A DNA stretch of 64,000 nt from Paenibacillus sp. GSMTC-2017 (GCF_016019935.1 NZ_JAECMT010000001.1:248022-312021), one strand, 5' to 3'. Positions 1-9,239 are shown, numbered from the stretch's first letter. Numbers and translations are program-made. Notes: a model not told the origin generated them from the sequence alone.

Positions 1-665
1 GAACCTTGGAAGGTTGGTTTGAAGCGAACTTGCCATCTACGTTCTCCTGCACTGATACCATCAGCATTAAGCAGTTCGGATACGGGAACTACTGCAAGTC
101 CTTTTGCGAGAGTATGATGCACAAGAGATTTAACAGCCTGCGGCGTTTCTTTGGCTATTTCATTGGCATGAAAAATGATAATTGACCCATTAACCAGCTT
201 AGGTACCACCCTCTCCACAAGCTCCGCGCTTGGTGGTCCCGACCAATCAACGGTATCTTCCCCCTCGATTAGCAGATAGTTCCACTCCTCGAGCCATATC
301 AAATTCTCCTCCCGATAAGAGGCATAAGGGAATCGCATGAAGGTAGGAGCCGGTCTTCCCGTTGCTTCTTGATATGCGAGCTCAGCCAGCTTTAGCTCTT
401 CGAAGAATACGGCTTTAGTCACATCAGCCATTCTGCGGTGATGGTAAGTATGCGTTGTGAGTTCATGGCCTCTAGCGATCATTTCTCTTGCTTTCGCTGG
501 ATACCGATCAAACCACTCGCCTGTTAAAAAAAACGTACCGCAAGCACCTCCCTGCTCCAAGGCATCAAGCCATGCATCAATAGGAATCCGCATCGGACCG
601 TCATCGAACGTAAAGGCACAGTGAGAAACCTCTGGATTGCCGCGAGTAATTACCGATTTTTTCAT
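1..665 (-). CDS. Polysaccharide deacetylase (NodB family), 3' end missing
   Basis: The gene runs off the left edge, so only the first 221 or so residues are visible. It encodes a NodB-fold carbohydrate esterase, a metal-dependent enzyme that removes N-acetyl (or O-acetyl) groups from a polysaccharide such as peptidoglycan or chitin. Visible family motifs are TFDDGP near residue 19 (catalytic base and metal Asp), HTYHH (metal histidines), RFPYAS (motif 3) and IIFHANE (motif 5). There is no signal peptide, so the enzyme appears cytosolic or is exported another way; its substrate cannot be told. The start is ATG at 665 behind AAGGGGG. It is divergent from the LysR-type gene at 795, with about 130 bp between them, the usual arrangement for a LysR regulator and its target. 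Confidence 0.85.
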   Translation of the reverse strand, partial: MKKSVITRGNPEVSHCAFTFDDGPMRIPIDAWLDALEQGGACGTFFLTGEWFDRYPAKAREMIARGHELTTHTYHHRRMADVTKAVFFEELKLAELAYQEATGRPAPTFMRFPYASYREENLIWLEEWNYLLIEGEDTVDWSGPPSAELVERVVPKLVNGSIIIFHANEIAKETPQAVKSLVHHTLAKGLAVVPVSELLNADGISAGERRWQVRFKPTFQG

Positions 666-794
666 CTTATATCCCCCTTATGTGGTATCTTTCCACCATG
701 ATACCGTTGAACCTATTGTAAAATTACAGCAATGTTTTGTAAAATTGAATAATATGAATAAATTGTTCAAATATCTTAAACAAAGGTGATGCCA

Positions 795-1697
795 ATGGAT
801 ATTCGAATTTTAAAGACCTTCGAGGCTTGTGTGCGCCTTGGACATTTTCTGAAAGCCGCCGAGGAACTCCAATTTGCTCCCTCTACGGTAACTCTTCAGA
901 TTCAGCGTCTCGAAGCTGATCTGGGTGTTTCTTTATTCGTGCGTGACGGAAAACGCGTGATCGCGACTGAAGCAGGTCGATGGCTCCATCATGAGGCCAC
1001 CACTTTGCTGAAGTCGATCGGAGCCATGAGGCAGACCGTCTCGGATATTGCTGAGGGAGATAAAGGCTCAGTGCGTTTTGCCGCAATCGAGCCCATCGCG
1101 AGCCAGCAGCTAGCGACCGTTGTAGCTAACTTCTGCAAGACTCGACCAAAAGTGGAGTTAACGATGGAAGTAAGCGGCAGTAGATCGATCGCGGAGAGAG
1201 TTCAAGCTGGCGAACTGGAATTCGGCGTTTGTTCGGCCCCACCTCAAAAGCTCATGCTGGAGTTCGAGCCGCTGATCGAGGAGCGATTAGGGGTCATGTT
1301 AAATAGGAATCACCCGTTAGCCGATCAAGATAGCATCAAGGTGAGCGACCTTGAAGGGCTAACCGTTTTAGTCAAAGAACCGACCTGTATGTATCGGGAG
1401 CTTTGGGAAACGACTATTTATGGAGCTGAACAAAACCTGTTCTCTTTTATGGAGGTTGGAAGTTTCTTTGTTATACAACAAATGGTTAAGGCAGAGTTTG
1501 GCATCGGAATTGTTCCGATTTATAGCGGTCTGGAACAGGAAGGATCCGTGGTTATAAGACCTATAACCGATTTGAATCCTGTTGTTACTATAGGCATCGC
1601 TTATAAAGACAAAAACGTCCTAGGCAAGGCAGCATTACTGTTAATGGAAGCAATTAAGGAGATCCGTGAACCCAACTTTAGACTTCCAAGTGAATGA
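795..1697 (+). CDS. LysR-family transcriptional regulator
   Basis: A 300-aa protein of typical LysR length. The N-terminal winged helix-turn-helix spans about residues 1-60 (MDIRILKTFEACVRLGHF, then AAEELQFAPSTVTLQIQRLE). The C-terminal periplasmic-binding-like effector domain covers about residues 88-295. I chose ATG 795 because AAAGGTG lies six bases upstream, whereas the in-frame GTG/ATG at 786-791 overlap that ribosome binding site. The divergent deacetylase at 665 is the likely target; the AT-rich 130-bp gap must hold both promoters and the LysR site, but I could not fix a T-N11-A box with confidence. The effector is unknown. Confidence 0.88.
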   Translation: MDIRILKTFEACVRLGHFLKAAEELQFAPSTVTLQIQRLEADLGVSLFVRDGKRVIATEAGRWLHHEATTLLKSIGAMRQTVSDIAEGDKGSVRFAAIEPIASQQLATVVANFCKTRPKVELTMEVSGSRSIAERVQAGELEFGVCSAPPQKLMLEFEPLIEERLGVMLNRNHPLADQDSIKVSDLEGLTVLVKEPTCMYRELWETTIYGAEQNLFSFMEVGSFFVIQQMVKAEFGIGIVPIYSGLEQEGSVVIRPITDLNPVVTIGIAYKDKNVLGKAALLLMEAIKEIREPNFRLPSE

Positions 1698-1719
1698 TTA
1701 AGAACTCAAGCAAAAAAAA

Positions 1720-1759
1720 GGAGGGCCACGTCGACCTTTTTTAGTCAGCATGGCCCTCC
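1720..1759. terminator. Hairpin between convergent genes
   Basis: GGAGGGCCA at 1720-1728 pairs with TGGCCCTCC at 1751-1759 around a 22-nt loop. An A-run precedes the left arm, and ATTTTCT follows the right arm. It lies just after the LysR stop and could serve both strands. Confidence 0.6.
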
Positions 1760-1781
1760 AATTTTCTATACTCCAAACACG

Positions 1782-1803
1782 AAAAAAGGGGCTTATCGCC
1801 CCT
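1782..1803 (-). terminator. Rho-independent terminator of the chemoreceptor gene
   Basis: Read on the minus strand, AGGGGC and GCCCCT form a perfect six-base stem with a five-base loop, followed directly by six T residues. It sits seven bases past the stop codon of the gene at 1810-3858. Confidence 0.85.
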
Positions 1804-1809
1804 ACCCTT

Positions 1810-3858
1810 TTACACCTTATATTGACGCAAGTAAGATTGTAAATCCTCTGCCATCTGTGCTAGCGATGTTGCCGAAGCACTGACCTGTTCCATTGCCGCT
1901 AATTGCTCTTCCGTTGCAGCCGATACATTTTGTGTACCTTCTGCTGAACGACCTGCAATTTCGGTAATAACATTCACCTGCTCAACAGCATTTTCTGTGT
2001 TGCTGTTCATCTGGATTGAATAAGTCGTTACCTCTTGAATTTGAGCAGCTACTTGCTGAACTGAATCTAGTATCTCAGTAAACGCTACGCCAGCTTGGTT
2101 CACGACATCCATACCAATCGCAACTTCACGCGTACCTTCTTCTATTGCATCAATTGCTATTGCAGTCTCGCTTTGAATGGAAGCGAGCAGCCCCGCGATC
2201 TGTTCCGTTGATTGAGTCGATTGCTCGGATAGTTTACGCACCTCACCTGCTACGACTGCAAATCCGCGTCCATGTTCACCAGCACGTGCTGCCTCAATCG
2301 CAGCATTAAGCGCGAGCAAATTCGTTTGCGCCGCAATACCAGAGATAACTTGTACGATGTTATCGATGGCAGCCGAGCGCTGTCCAAGTTGCTTCACGGT
2401 ACCATTGATCGTATTAACGGTATTGTGTATCGATTGCATTTGCTGCATGACTGATTGCAATTTACGGTTACCCATATCTGCACTTTCCGAAGCATTCAGG
2501 GCAGAATCAGCAACACTCTGGGCGTTGTTTGATATTTGCTGAACCCCTTCAGCAACTTGATGGATGGAACGTACACTTTCCTCCACGTTTTGTACTTGCT
2601 TTTCAGAACCATCTGCTACTTCTTGAATCGACATTGCAATATGTTCTGTCGCTTTACTCGTATGCTCCGCGTTAGCAGAAAGTTCCTCTGCAGATGTCGC
2701 AACATTTTGAGCAGTACGATTAACTTGTTGAATAAACTGACGCAAAGTACGAATCATCGTATTTACTGCACTAGTCAGCTTGCCAACTTCATCATTCGAT
2801 TTTACAGTGAGCTCCTCTTGATTCAGATCTCCGCTAGATACACGTTCAGCTGCTTCCGCAACCGCAACGATAGGGCGAGTAATCTGCTGTGCGATAAAGT
2901 AGGCAAGAAGAATGACGAGCAAACTTACAGCAACTACGATTAAGAACACAGACGATTGAATAGAAGAAACTGCTGCTGTAATCGAGTCTTCTGGAATGTG
3001 CATATATATGTTATATCCTGCGGTAGGAACTGAAGCATACGCAACCGTATAGTTTTTTCCAGCATCTGAGTAGGCAAATGACGTTGCTTCAGACTTTTCC
3101 TGACCCAAAATAGTAACTAATCCAGGCGTCAATTTCGCTTCTTCTGCCGTCTTTCCGATTAACTCTTTATTTTTGTGGAGTTGAATCTTTCCAAGATTGT
3201 CTACAACGATCGGATAACCTACCCCATTATCAATGTACAAGCTTTTAAAAATCTCATTAGTGAACTTTTCAAAATTGACAAGTCCTGTTAAGGCACCGGT
3301 CACTTTTCCATCGGCCTGCTTTACAGGTACGGCTACAATGATGGAGCGTTGACCTGTCGTCTTCGCTAAAATAACATCTGTGTAGGTTTCTTTTCCTTGC
3401 ATTGCGTTTTTGAAGAAAGGCCGTTCGCCCAAATCAATGCCGACACTCTTTTCAAATGTGTCTGCCTTCACTTTACCATCCGTACCGATAAACGTGTTAC
3501 CGTCATAGTGCGGAGCGTTCTTTTTTAAACTTTGAATAAATGTCATTTTAGCAACCGTATCATCTGTACGAATATCAGTCGTAGTTGCCAGTATCTTCAT
3601 TTCACTCATACGTTCTTTAAAATATTGATCCATCATTTCAGCTCTACTTTTCACAAGCGAAACATAGGCATCACTTTGTTTCTCAATCAATTTAGATGAT
3701 GCTGTACTATAGACGAATATAGAAGTGAGGACAAGGGGAATAAGGGAAACGATAAGAAACCAACCTATTAGTCGATTTTTAAGCTTCCCCTTAAACACCT
3801 TGCCCTCTAAAGCTATTTTGGGTGCATCCTTCTCATTTGATTTGACATGTTTTTTCAT
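1810..3858 (-). CDS. Methyl-accepting chemotaxis protein (dCache sensor, HAMP, MCP signalling)
   Basis: A 682-aa transmembrane chemoreceptor. Order of parts: short cytoplasmic N-terminus; TM1 about 30-51; an extracellular double-Cache-like sensor of about 250 residues; TM2 about 304-325; HAMP about 326-378; then a long coiled-coil signalling domain. The conserved hairpin tip is present ([20 protein letters not shown], then [19 protein letters not shown], about residues 503-545), which contacts CheA and CheW. No ligand can be predicted; Cache domains often bind amino acids or other small metabolites. The start is ATG 3858 with GGAGG nine bases upstream. The gene stands alone, with its own terminator and no che genes nearby. 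Confidence 0.93.
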   Translation of the reverse strand: MKKHVKSNEKDAPKIALEGKVFKGKLKNRLIGWFLIVSLIPLVLTSIFVYSTASSKLIEKQSDAYVSLVKSRAEMMDQYFKERMSEMKILATTTDIRTDDTVAKMTFIQSLKKNAPHYDGNTFIGTDGKVKADTFEKSVGIDLGERPFFKNAMQGKETYTDVILAKTTGQRSIIVAVPVKQADGKVTGALTGLVNFEKFTNEIFKSLYIDNGVGYPIVVDNLGKIQLHKNKELIGKTAEEAKLTPGLVTILGQEKSEATSFAYSDAGKNYTVAYASVPTAGYNIYMHIPEDSITAAVSSIQSSVFLIVVAVSLLVILLAYFIAQQITRPIVAVAEAAERVSSGDLNQEELTVKSNDEVGKLTSAVNTMIRTLRQFIQQVNRTAQNVATSAEELSANAEHTSKATEHIAMSIQEVADGSEKQVQNVEESVRSIHQVAEGVQQISNNAQSVADSALNASESADMGNRKLQSVMQQMQSIHNTVNTINGTVKQLGQRSAAIDNIVQVISGIAAQTNLLALNAAIEAARAGEHGRGFAVVAGEVRKLSEQSTQSTEQIAGLLASIQSETAIAIDAIEEGTREVAIGMDVVNQAGVAFTEILDSVQQVAAQIQEVTTYSIQMNSNTENAVEQVNVITEIAGRSAEGTQNVSAATEEQLAAMEQVSASATSLAQMAEDLQSYLRQYKV

Positions 3859-3948
3859 TACTTCATACCTCCATTTTGTGATCAGATAATTACGATTAAT
3901 TGATTTCTAGCGCAATTCCGTGACGTCTGAGTCAAATTTAAGCATGAT

Positions 3949-4000
3949 GAAGAGGTCGTCAAGGCAATCAACCATAATTGCCCCTTTTGACAACCTCTTC
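3949..4000 (-). terminator. Long hairpin downstream of gamma-glutamyltransferase
   Basis: GAAGAGGTCGTCAA at 3949-3962 pairs with TTGACAACCTCTTC at 3987-4000 with one weak position, enclosing a second GGCAAT/ATTGCC stem. No strong T-run follows on the minus strand, so termination is likely but not certain. Confidence 0.5.
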
Positions 4001-4034
4001 ATATTTGCATGGAATTAATTATGCTTTATAAAGA

Positions 4035-5753
4035 TTAATAACCTAATGCCGCACCTTCACCACGTGGATCAGCGCCAGCAAATTTAACGTTAGTTTTCGG
4101 ATCGATTACAACCATACCGGATTGACCAACTTGGTCTGTATAGTCATCAATCTTTTTCACAGGATGACCACGGCGGATAAGCTCATCCATAACGGATTGA
4201 GGAATACGACCTTCCATTCTTAGTCCGTTAACAGACTCACCCCAGTTACGACCATGCAACCATCTTGGTGCTTCAATTGCATCTTGTACCGTCAAGCCAA
4301 AGTCTACAAAACGTGTAACCAATGATGCTTGTGTTTGAGGTTGTCCCTCGCCACCTTGTGTGCCGTAAAGCATATAAGGTTTGCCGTCTTTCAACAACAT
4401 TGCAGGATTAAGTGTATGGAACGTACGTTTCTTAGGCTCCAAGTCGTTTACGTGGTTTGGATCCAAGGAGAAGAAGCTACCACGGTTTTGCAATAGAACG
4501 CCTGTGTCTTTCGCAACTACACCTGCACCCCAGTCAAAATAATGACTTTGGATAACGGATACAGCATTGCCGTCTTTATCAACGATACCTAGCCAAACAG
4601 TATCACCTTTAGGGTCAAGCGGTTTTACGTTTTCTTGAGCTTTGTTCATATCGATGCGTGCAGCGAGCTTCTTGCCGTGCTCTTTAGATAACAACTCATC
4701 AACTGGAATTTTGTTGAAGTCTGGATCAGTCAAATATTTGTCACGATCAGCAAATGCTTGTTTCGTAGCTTCAACCATTACATGGTAGTAGTCAGCTGTG
4801 CCATCGCCCATCTTTTTCAGGTCGAAGTTGTTCAGAATGTTCAAGATAGACAAGGAAGCCATACCTTGAGAATTCGGTGGAACGTTATAAGCTTGGTAGC
4901 CACGGTAGTCAACAGAGATTGGTTTAACCCAATCAGCTTTGTGGTCGATGAAGTCTTTGTGAGTCAATGAGCCGCCGTTAGCTTGAATGTCAGCAGCGAT
5001 CAATTTACCCGTTTCACCTTTGTAAAACTCGCTAGAACCGTTTTTAGCAATACGTTTCAACGTTTTTGCCAAATCTTTTTGTACCATCATTTCGCCTGTT
5101 TTGTAAGGCTTGCCATCTGGCTTCAAGAAAACTTTGCTGAACGTTTCAAAACGTCCCAAGTCTTTCAACTCTTTATCAGATGTATCGATAGCACTGTTTG
5201 TCCATCTTTCTTGGTTCGGCGTTACAGGGTAACCTTTTTCCGCATAATGGATAGCGCGCTCCAACAAATCATCCCAGTCCATGGACAATTTCATCGTTTT
5301 TTCTGCATATTTGTAAGCTTCGCCCCAACCTGAAACTGCACCTGGAACTGTGTTAGCTGCCAAATAGCCGCGTGAAGGAATTTTTTCAAAGCCTTTATTT
5401 TTATAGAAGTCAATTGTCGTCTTCTCACCTGAACGACCACTTGCATTCAACGCTTTAAGCTCTTTTGTCTTTGCATTGAAAACAAGCCAGAATGCATCTC
5501 CACCGATACCTGTGTATTGCGGATATACAACTGCGAGTGTTGCTTGTGCAGCAATCGCTGCATCAACCGCATTACCACCCTCTTCAAGCACCTCAAGCGC
5601 TGCAGCAGAAGCTAAGTAATGAGGTGTTGTAACAATTCCGTTCGGTGCCATCGTCGTAGGACGATTAGCTGCACCAGCAGGTGCCCCAATAATTGTAAAG
5701 CACATTACTGTTGATACCAACAAGACTGATATTTTTTTCATTTTAGTACGCAT
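4035..5753 (-). CDS. ggt: Secreted gamma-glutamyltransferase
   Basis: A 572-aa N-terminal-nucleophile hydrolase that cleaves gamma-glutamyl bonds (glutathione, poly-gamma-glutamate, glutamine) by hydrolysis or transfer. A Sec signal peptide ends near AGAA at residues 26-29, so it acts outside the cell. The catalytic threonine, which becomes the new N-terminus after self-cleavage, is T385 in GDTVWLGIVD. R107 in NASGRSG fits the conserved gamma-glutamyl-binding arginine, and YGTQGGEGQPQ fits the oxyanion Gly-Gly loop. The GDTVWL form is closer to the YwrD-like branch than to classical GGT, which has TTH. ATG 5753 follows AGGAGG by six bases. It stands alone, with a perfect palindrome about 160 bp upstream. 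Confidence 0.92.
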   Translation of the reverse strand: MRTKMKKISVLLVSTVMCFTIIGAPAGAANRPTTMAPNGIVTTPHYLASAAALEVLEEGGNAVDAAIAAQATLAVVYPQYTGIGGDAFWLVFNAKTKELKALNASGRSGEKTTIDFYKNKGFEKIPSRGYLAANTVPGAVSGWGEAYKYAEKTMKLSMDWDDLLERAIHYAEKGYPVTPNQERWTNSAIDTSDKELKDLGRFETFSKVFLKPDGKPYKTGEMMVQKDLAKTLKRIAKNGSSEFYKGETGKLIAADIQANGGSLTHKDFIDHKADWVKPISVDYRGYQAYNVPPNSQGMASLSILNILNNFDLKKMGDGTADYYHVMVEATKQAFADRDKYLTDPDFNKIPVDELLSKEHGKKLAARIDMNKAQENVKPLDPKGDTVWLGIVDKDGNAVSVIQSHYFDWGAGVVAKDTGVLLQNRGSFFSLDPNHVNDLEPKKRTFHTLNPAMLLKDGKPYMLYGTQGGEGQPQTQASLVTRFVDFGLTVQDAIEAPRWLHGRNWGESVNGLRMEGRIPQSVMDELIRRGHPVKKIDDYTDQVGQSGMVVIDPKTNVKFAGADPRGEGAALGY

Positions 5754-6546
5754 GTTGTTCCTCCTAAGTATGTATTCATGATGTTAGTTTCTTGCTTTGC
5801 AGAACGAGTCCCTCTCCTTAACCTCCTCTCAATGGGACAACCAGCTTTCATTTGTACATGGTCTAAAGTGCGCATATTCACACAACTTTTTAACCATTCT
5901 ATCTATTAGTCTATGATCATATGATCATGCAAATAGCAATAAAAAGTCTCACTACCATTTCTTTTCACGATAGGACACCCTGCGAATGAATCATTTATAT
6001 AAGACTATCGATTCAGCAGATTTCTACAGATGTCTATTATTGTCACTATTATTATATCGGTTAAGAGGTTTAATTTATAAATATATTTTAAAAATTTTAT
6101 TATATTTCTAAAATTAACATACCTTTCTTTAACGATGCCTCTTAATTCCAATTAATTTGGTACTATAATCCTACAAGAAAACGCAAAAAAAGAAAATACA
6201 AATTTCGGAATACGAAAATAAATCCGTTCAATCATGGACAGAACTGTGAATTGCTTTTCACTTCAATGTTAACGAAGCTAGCGTTCATAACTGTGATAAC
6301 TTGTTTTTTTTCTACTAACTGACTTTCAATCAGTTACATCTGCTTTACCCGAATGTAAGTGATCAATAATCATATATTCTTTTGCAAGAAAAAGTGAGCA
6401 ATAAGGAGTAATGAATTGATTTCTTGCTTAAAACTCAACACCAATGACTTTTATAACAGAATAAAGAGTTAAGTAGGTTTTCTCAAAAATTTACAAATTA
6501 TCGAGAACAGCCTATGATAAATGATAAGCCTACATTGGCTAATAAC
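5754..6546. other. Long AT-rich gap upstream of ggt and the riboswitch
   Basis: No convincing gene is visible in about 790 bp. It holds the 5' region of ggt reading left, a palindrome at 5913-5928, and the promoter region of the riboswitch transcript reading right. I did not find a promoter clear enough to place. Confidence 0.5.
5913..5928. promoter_or_regulatory. Perfect 16-bp palindrome upstream of ggt
   Basis: ATGATCATATGATCAT reads the same on both strands. It lies about 160 bp upstream of the ggt start and could be an operator for a dimeric regulator; no matching regulator is in the window. Confidence 0.35.
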
Positions 6547-6682
6547 AATCGCTGAATGCTTAAAAACTAAGCAACGGGGGAACCAACTTGAACATAATCA
6601 TGTTCATGGGGTGAATCCAGTGACTAAACTCACTGGTAGGGCGACTCTCACGTCCGAATCCGACAGCTAACTTCGTAAGCGA
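6547..6682 (+). promoter_or_regulatory. c-di-AMP riboswitch (ydaO-yuaA family)
   Basis: The conserved blocks of the ydaO-type aptamer appear in order: TCGCTGAAT near 6549, CGGGGGAACCAA near 6575, GGGGTGAATCC near 6609, GGTAGGGCGAC near 6636, and CCGAATCCGACAGC followed by TAACTTCGTAAGCGA ending at 6682. The outer P1 helix is TCGCT 6549-6553 with AGCGA 6678-6682. This family binds cyclic di-AMP and usually turns expression off when it is bound. Here no terminator separates the aptamer from the gene: the ribosome binding site AAGGAGAG begins three bases after P1, which suggests control of translation or a 5' terminator-free design. Confidence 0.9.
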
Positions 6683-6700
6683 ATAAGGAGAGAGTAATAA

Positions 6701-7135
6701 ATGTCCGTACAAATGATCAAACCGCTGTCTGTGCCTGTTATCCAACTGCCAAAGGTCCACATTGTCCACATGGTTCAAATCAGAAATATGGAACTATTCA
6801 TTGTACCGCTTAAGAGAAATGGCAATATTCGCTACGAAGTAAACTTGTTATTAAAGACCAGTGTTGGACCGTTGACTAGTAGACTCATTCTTGAAGCGCA
6901 AGAAAAGCCTGCCGATTGGGTGACATGGTCTTCCTGCTTTCGAAAAATTCTAAATCCCATAGACTCACATGATGTATACTGGCTAACTCATCAATTATGT
7001 GAAAAAAGCTATCATAACCGATTGATCTGCTCCGCATTGGGGCAGACAACTGGCAGAACGAAGATGAAACGAAACCAATCCGTAGAAAGAGATATTTTGA
7101 TTGAACGTGCAACAAACTATATTAGTTTATTCTAG
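6701..7135 (+). CDS. Unrecognised 144-aa protein under c-di-AMP riboswitch control
   Basis: I do not recognise this protein. It has no signal peptide and no clear membrane segment, is fairly basic, and has a hydrophobic beta-like N-terminal half (PVIQLPKVHIVHM, then LFIVPLKRNGNIRYEVNLLL) and a more helical C-terminal half ending DILIERATNYISLF. The start ATG 6701 has AAGGAGAG about nine bases upstream, directly after the riboswitch. Known ydaO-riboswitch genes are mostly cell-wall hydrolases, potassium transporters and osmoprotectant transporters; a small soluble protein is not typical. A role in c-di-AMP-linked osmotic or envelope control is inference from the riboswitch only. Confidence 0.7.
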   Translation: MSVQMIKPLSVPVIQLPKVHIVHMVQIRNMELFIVPLKRNGNIRYEVNLLLKTSVGPLTSRLILEAQEKPADWVTWSSCFRKILNPIDSHDVYWLTHQLCEKSYHNRLICSALGQTTGRTKMKRNQSVERDILIERATNYISLF

Positions 7136-7251
7136 TCTCATTTTTACTAACTACCATATCGCCGGATTTTAGGAATACGTATCCATTAAATATATATAAT
7201 GCATATTTTATTTTAAGATTGGGATATCTCCATTTGCTTTTAAAAATAAAA

Positions 7252-7297
7252 ACCGCATGATGAGACTGAACCTACTTAGGTTCTGCTATCATGTGGT
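7252..7297. terminator. Hairpin downstream of the riboswitch gene
   Basis: ACCGCATGAT at 7252-7261 pairs with ATCATGTGGT at 7288-7297 (one G-T), with an inner GAACCTA/TAGGTTC stem. It may end the transcript of the 6701-7135 gene, although the T-run is weak. Confidence 0.45.
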
Positions 7298-7342
7298 AAA
7301 TGAATAAGAATACCTATTTAGCAAACGGTCTCCAAAGATTCT

Positions 7343-7403
7343 AATCGGATAATGTCCTTGTCCTCCGATATTTTCTATCAAATGACAAGGACATTATCCG
7401 ATT
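7343..7403. repeat. Perfect 20-bp inverted repeat
   Basis: AATCGGATAATGTCCTTGTC at 7343-7362 is repeated exactly in inverse at 7384-7403 around a 21-nt loop. No T-run flanks it on either side, so it is not a textbook terminator. Confidence 0.7.
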
Positions 7404-7469
7404 GCCAATTAATCAATAGTGCTTAATCTAATAAAACCCACAGCTTTAATGCGCACTGTGAGCTTTATA

Positions 7470-7600
7470 GCTTATTTCATTCGAACGGCTCCAAAAGTAA
7501 TAAAAAGTGCTATGAGAATGATGATGACAACCGATATGGTGGTGGATCCAGCGATGTAAACACATGTCCCTCAGTTATGGGGAACATGAAATTGGTAAGA
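7470..7600 (-). pseudogene. Remnant of an ABC-2 permease gene
   Basis: The minus strand encodes ISVVIIILIALFITFG preceded by out-of-frame HVFTS. This mirrors the segment GHVLTSLVSNAISVVVIILV of the intact permease at 7698-8465. The two DNA stretches are alignable (7515-7600 with about 8090-8175) but carry substitutions and indels. It looks like the decayed end of a second copy, which suggests an old duplication or recombination. Confidence 0.6.
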
Positions 7601-7697
7601 GGTTAGAATTTCATTGGGATACTAGCGATAAAACGTACTATTCCATTATTGTTATAAATTAACTCAATTGGTCATTCGCCAATCTATTAGTTTACGT

Positions 7698-8465
7698 TCA
7701 CACTCGATTTTTATATACCCTCATTGCAAAGAAATAGGCTACGAACAATATTCCAACACACCACGCAAGAGCAATCCAAATATCATTGCCCACTGTTTGC
7801 CCTGACAGTAGCGCACGAATGGCTTCCACTATCGCGGTAACTGGCTGATTTTCAGCAAATGCGCGAACGACTGACGGCATCGACTCTGTCGGCACAAATG
7901 CTGAGCTGATAAAGGGCAAGAAGATAATCGGGTAGGAAAAAGCACTTGCTCCATCTACCGATTTAGCGGATAGTCCGGCAATTACCGCGACCCAAGTTAA
8001 CGCGAGTGTAAACAGCATGAGTATTCCGGCAACCGCTAACCATGGCAGAATCCCCACCGATGCACGAAAACCTATAATCAACGCTACTAAAATGATGACG
8101 ACAACTGAAATGGCGTTTGATACTAGCGAGGTCAGCACATGCCCCCAAAGTATGGTGGAACGTGAAATCGGCATGGTGTGAAACCGCTCAATTATACCCT
8201 TTTGCACATCGAGAAATAGACGGTAAGACGTATAAGAAATTCCGCTTGCAATAGCAATCAATAAGATGCCAGGCAATAAATAATTCACGTAGTTGTCCGT
8301 TCCGGTTTGAATTGCACCACCAAACACATAAACGAACAGCAACATAAACGCGATCGGCATGATCGTTACTGTGACTATGGTGTCCATACTACGGGATATA
8401 TGGCGCATGGAACGTCCAAGCATAACGCCCATATCGTTGAAAAAATGTTTTTTTGTCGCTTCCAT
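7698..8465 (-). CDS. ABC-2 type transport permease (DrrB-like)
   Basis: A 255-aa membrane protein with six predicted membrane segments, of the ABC-2 permease type found in daunorubicin-resistance-like (DrrAB) exporters. It carries the conserved amphipathic GIIERFHTMPISRSTILWGHV motif region after the second membrane segment. It begins one base after the ATPase gene at 8466-9227 ends, so the two products probably form one exporter of two permeases and two ATPases. The exported compound is unknown. The operon is led by a PadR regulator, a common set-up for drug-inducible efflux. A decayed copy of part of this gene lies just downstream. Confidence 0.88.
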   Translation of the reverse strand: MEATKKHFFNDMGVMLGRSMRHISRSMDTIVTVTIMPIAFMLLFVYVFGGAIQTGTDNYVNYLLPGILLIAIASGISYTSYRLFLDVQKGIIERFHTMPISRSTILWGHVLTSLVSNAISVVVIILVALIIGFRASVGILPWLAVAGILMLFTLALTWVAVIAGLSAKSVDGASAFSYPIIFLPFISSAFVPTESMPSVVRAFAENQPVTAIVEAIRALLSGQTVGNDIWIALAWCVGILFVAYFFAMRVYKNRV

Positions 8466-9227
8466 TTAAATTGCCTCCTTTTTTCCAACGATTGCGAGGA
8501 AAATTTCCTCTAAATTCGGCTGTTTTTCAACGTATTCCACCGCTGCGGGCGGGAAAAGCTTTTTTAGTTCCGACAGCGTACCGTTGGCAATAATTCTACC
8601 CTCGTGCAGAATGGCAATTCGGTCGGCAAGCTGCTCAGCCTCATCCAAATACTGCGTGGTAAGAAGTACGGTCGTGCCACCTTCGGAAAGTTCTTTGACA
8701 ATTTTCCAAACCTCAATGCGTGCCTCGGGGTCAAGTCCTGTAGTCGGTTCATCGAGGAAAATAATTTGCGGATTACCAACAAGACTTAAGGCTATGTCGA
8801 GCCTGCGACGCATACCTCCAGAATAAGTAGATGCTCTGCGGTCGGCGGCGTCTGTCAAGCCAAAGCGTTTAAGCAAGTCGTCAGCAACTTTCCTCGGATT
8901 TTTGAGATATCTCAGCTTGGCAATCATGATCAAATTTTCCCGTCCAGTCAACATTTCGTCCACGGCTGCAAATTGCCCTGTAAGACTGATCGACTGCCGC
9001 ACATTCTCAGGATCGGCCGCTACATCAAACCTGTTTACGGTGGCGGTTCCGCTGTCTGATTTGAGTAACGTAGTCAGGATTTTGACTACAGTTGTCTTGC
9101 CTGCCCCGTTGGAGCCAAGAAGGGCAAAAATACTGCCCTTTTCCACCTCGAAATCCACACCCTTAAGGACTTGAAGTTGCTTGTAGGATTTACGTAGCCC
9201 AATCACTTCAATAGCATTGCTTTTCAT
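8466..9227 (-). CDS. ABC transporter ATP-binding protein (DrrA-like)
   Basis: A 253-aa ATPase that powers the permease encoded next door. Walker A is GSNGAGKTT near residues 39-47, the signature is YSGGMRRRLDIALSL, Walker B plus catalytic glutamate is IIFLDEPTTGLDPEAR, and the switch-histidine position reads TQY near 190 (LLTTQYLDEAEQLADR), the form typical of DrrA proteins rather than the usual TH. The C-terminal tail is short. The gene abuts the permease and follows the pentapeptide protein by 12 bp, in one operon. Confidence 0.92.
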   Translation of the reverse strand: MKSNAIEVIGLRKSYKQLQVLKGVDFEVEKGSIFALLGSNGAGKTTVVKILTTLLKSDSGTATVNRFDVAADPENVRQSISLTGQFAAVDEMLTGRENLIMIAKLRYLKNPRKVADDLLKRFGLTDAADRRASTYSGGMRRRLDIALSLVGNPQIIFLDEPTTGLDPEARIEVWKIVKELSEGGTTVLLTTQYLDEAEQLADRIAILHEGRIIANGTLSELKKLFPPAAVEYVEKQPNLEEIFLAIVGKKEAI

Positions 9228-9239
9228 ATTTTCCCCTCC

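Larger units (their letters stand above)
7136..7697. other. Gap with two hairpins and an ABC permease remnant
   Basis: No intact gene. The stretch holds an imperfect hairpin at 7252-7297, a perfect 20-bp inverted repeat at 7343-7403 and a decayed copy of a permease segment near 7470-7600. Confidence 0.6.

Noticed and set aside
2272..2943. Several plus-strand open frames
   Set aside because: They lie wholly antisense to the chemoreceptor gene and show no family features.
6560..6778. Minus-strand open frame of 72 codons
   Set aside because: It overlaps the conserved riboswitch aptamer and is explained by that RNA on the plus strand.
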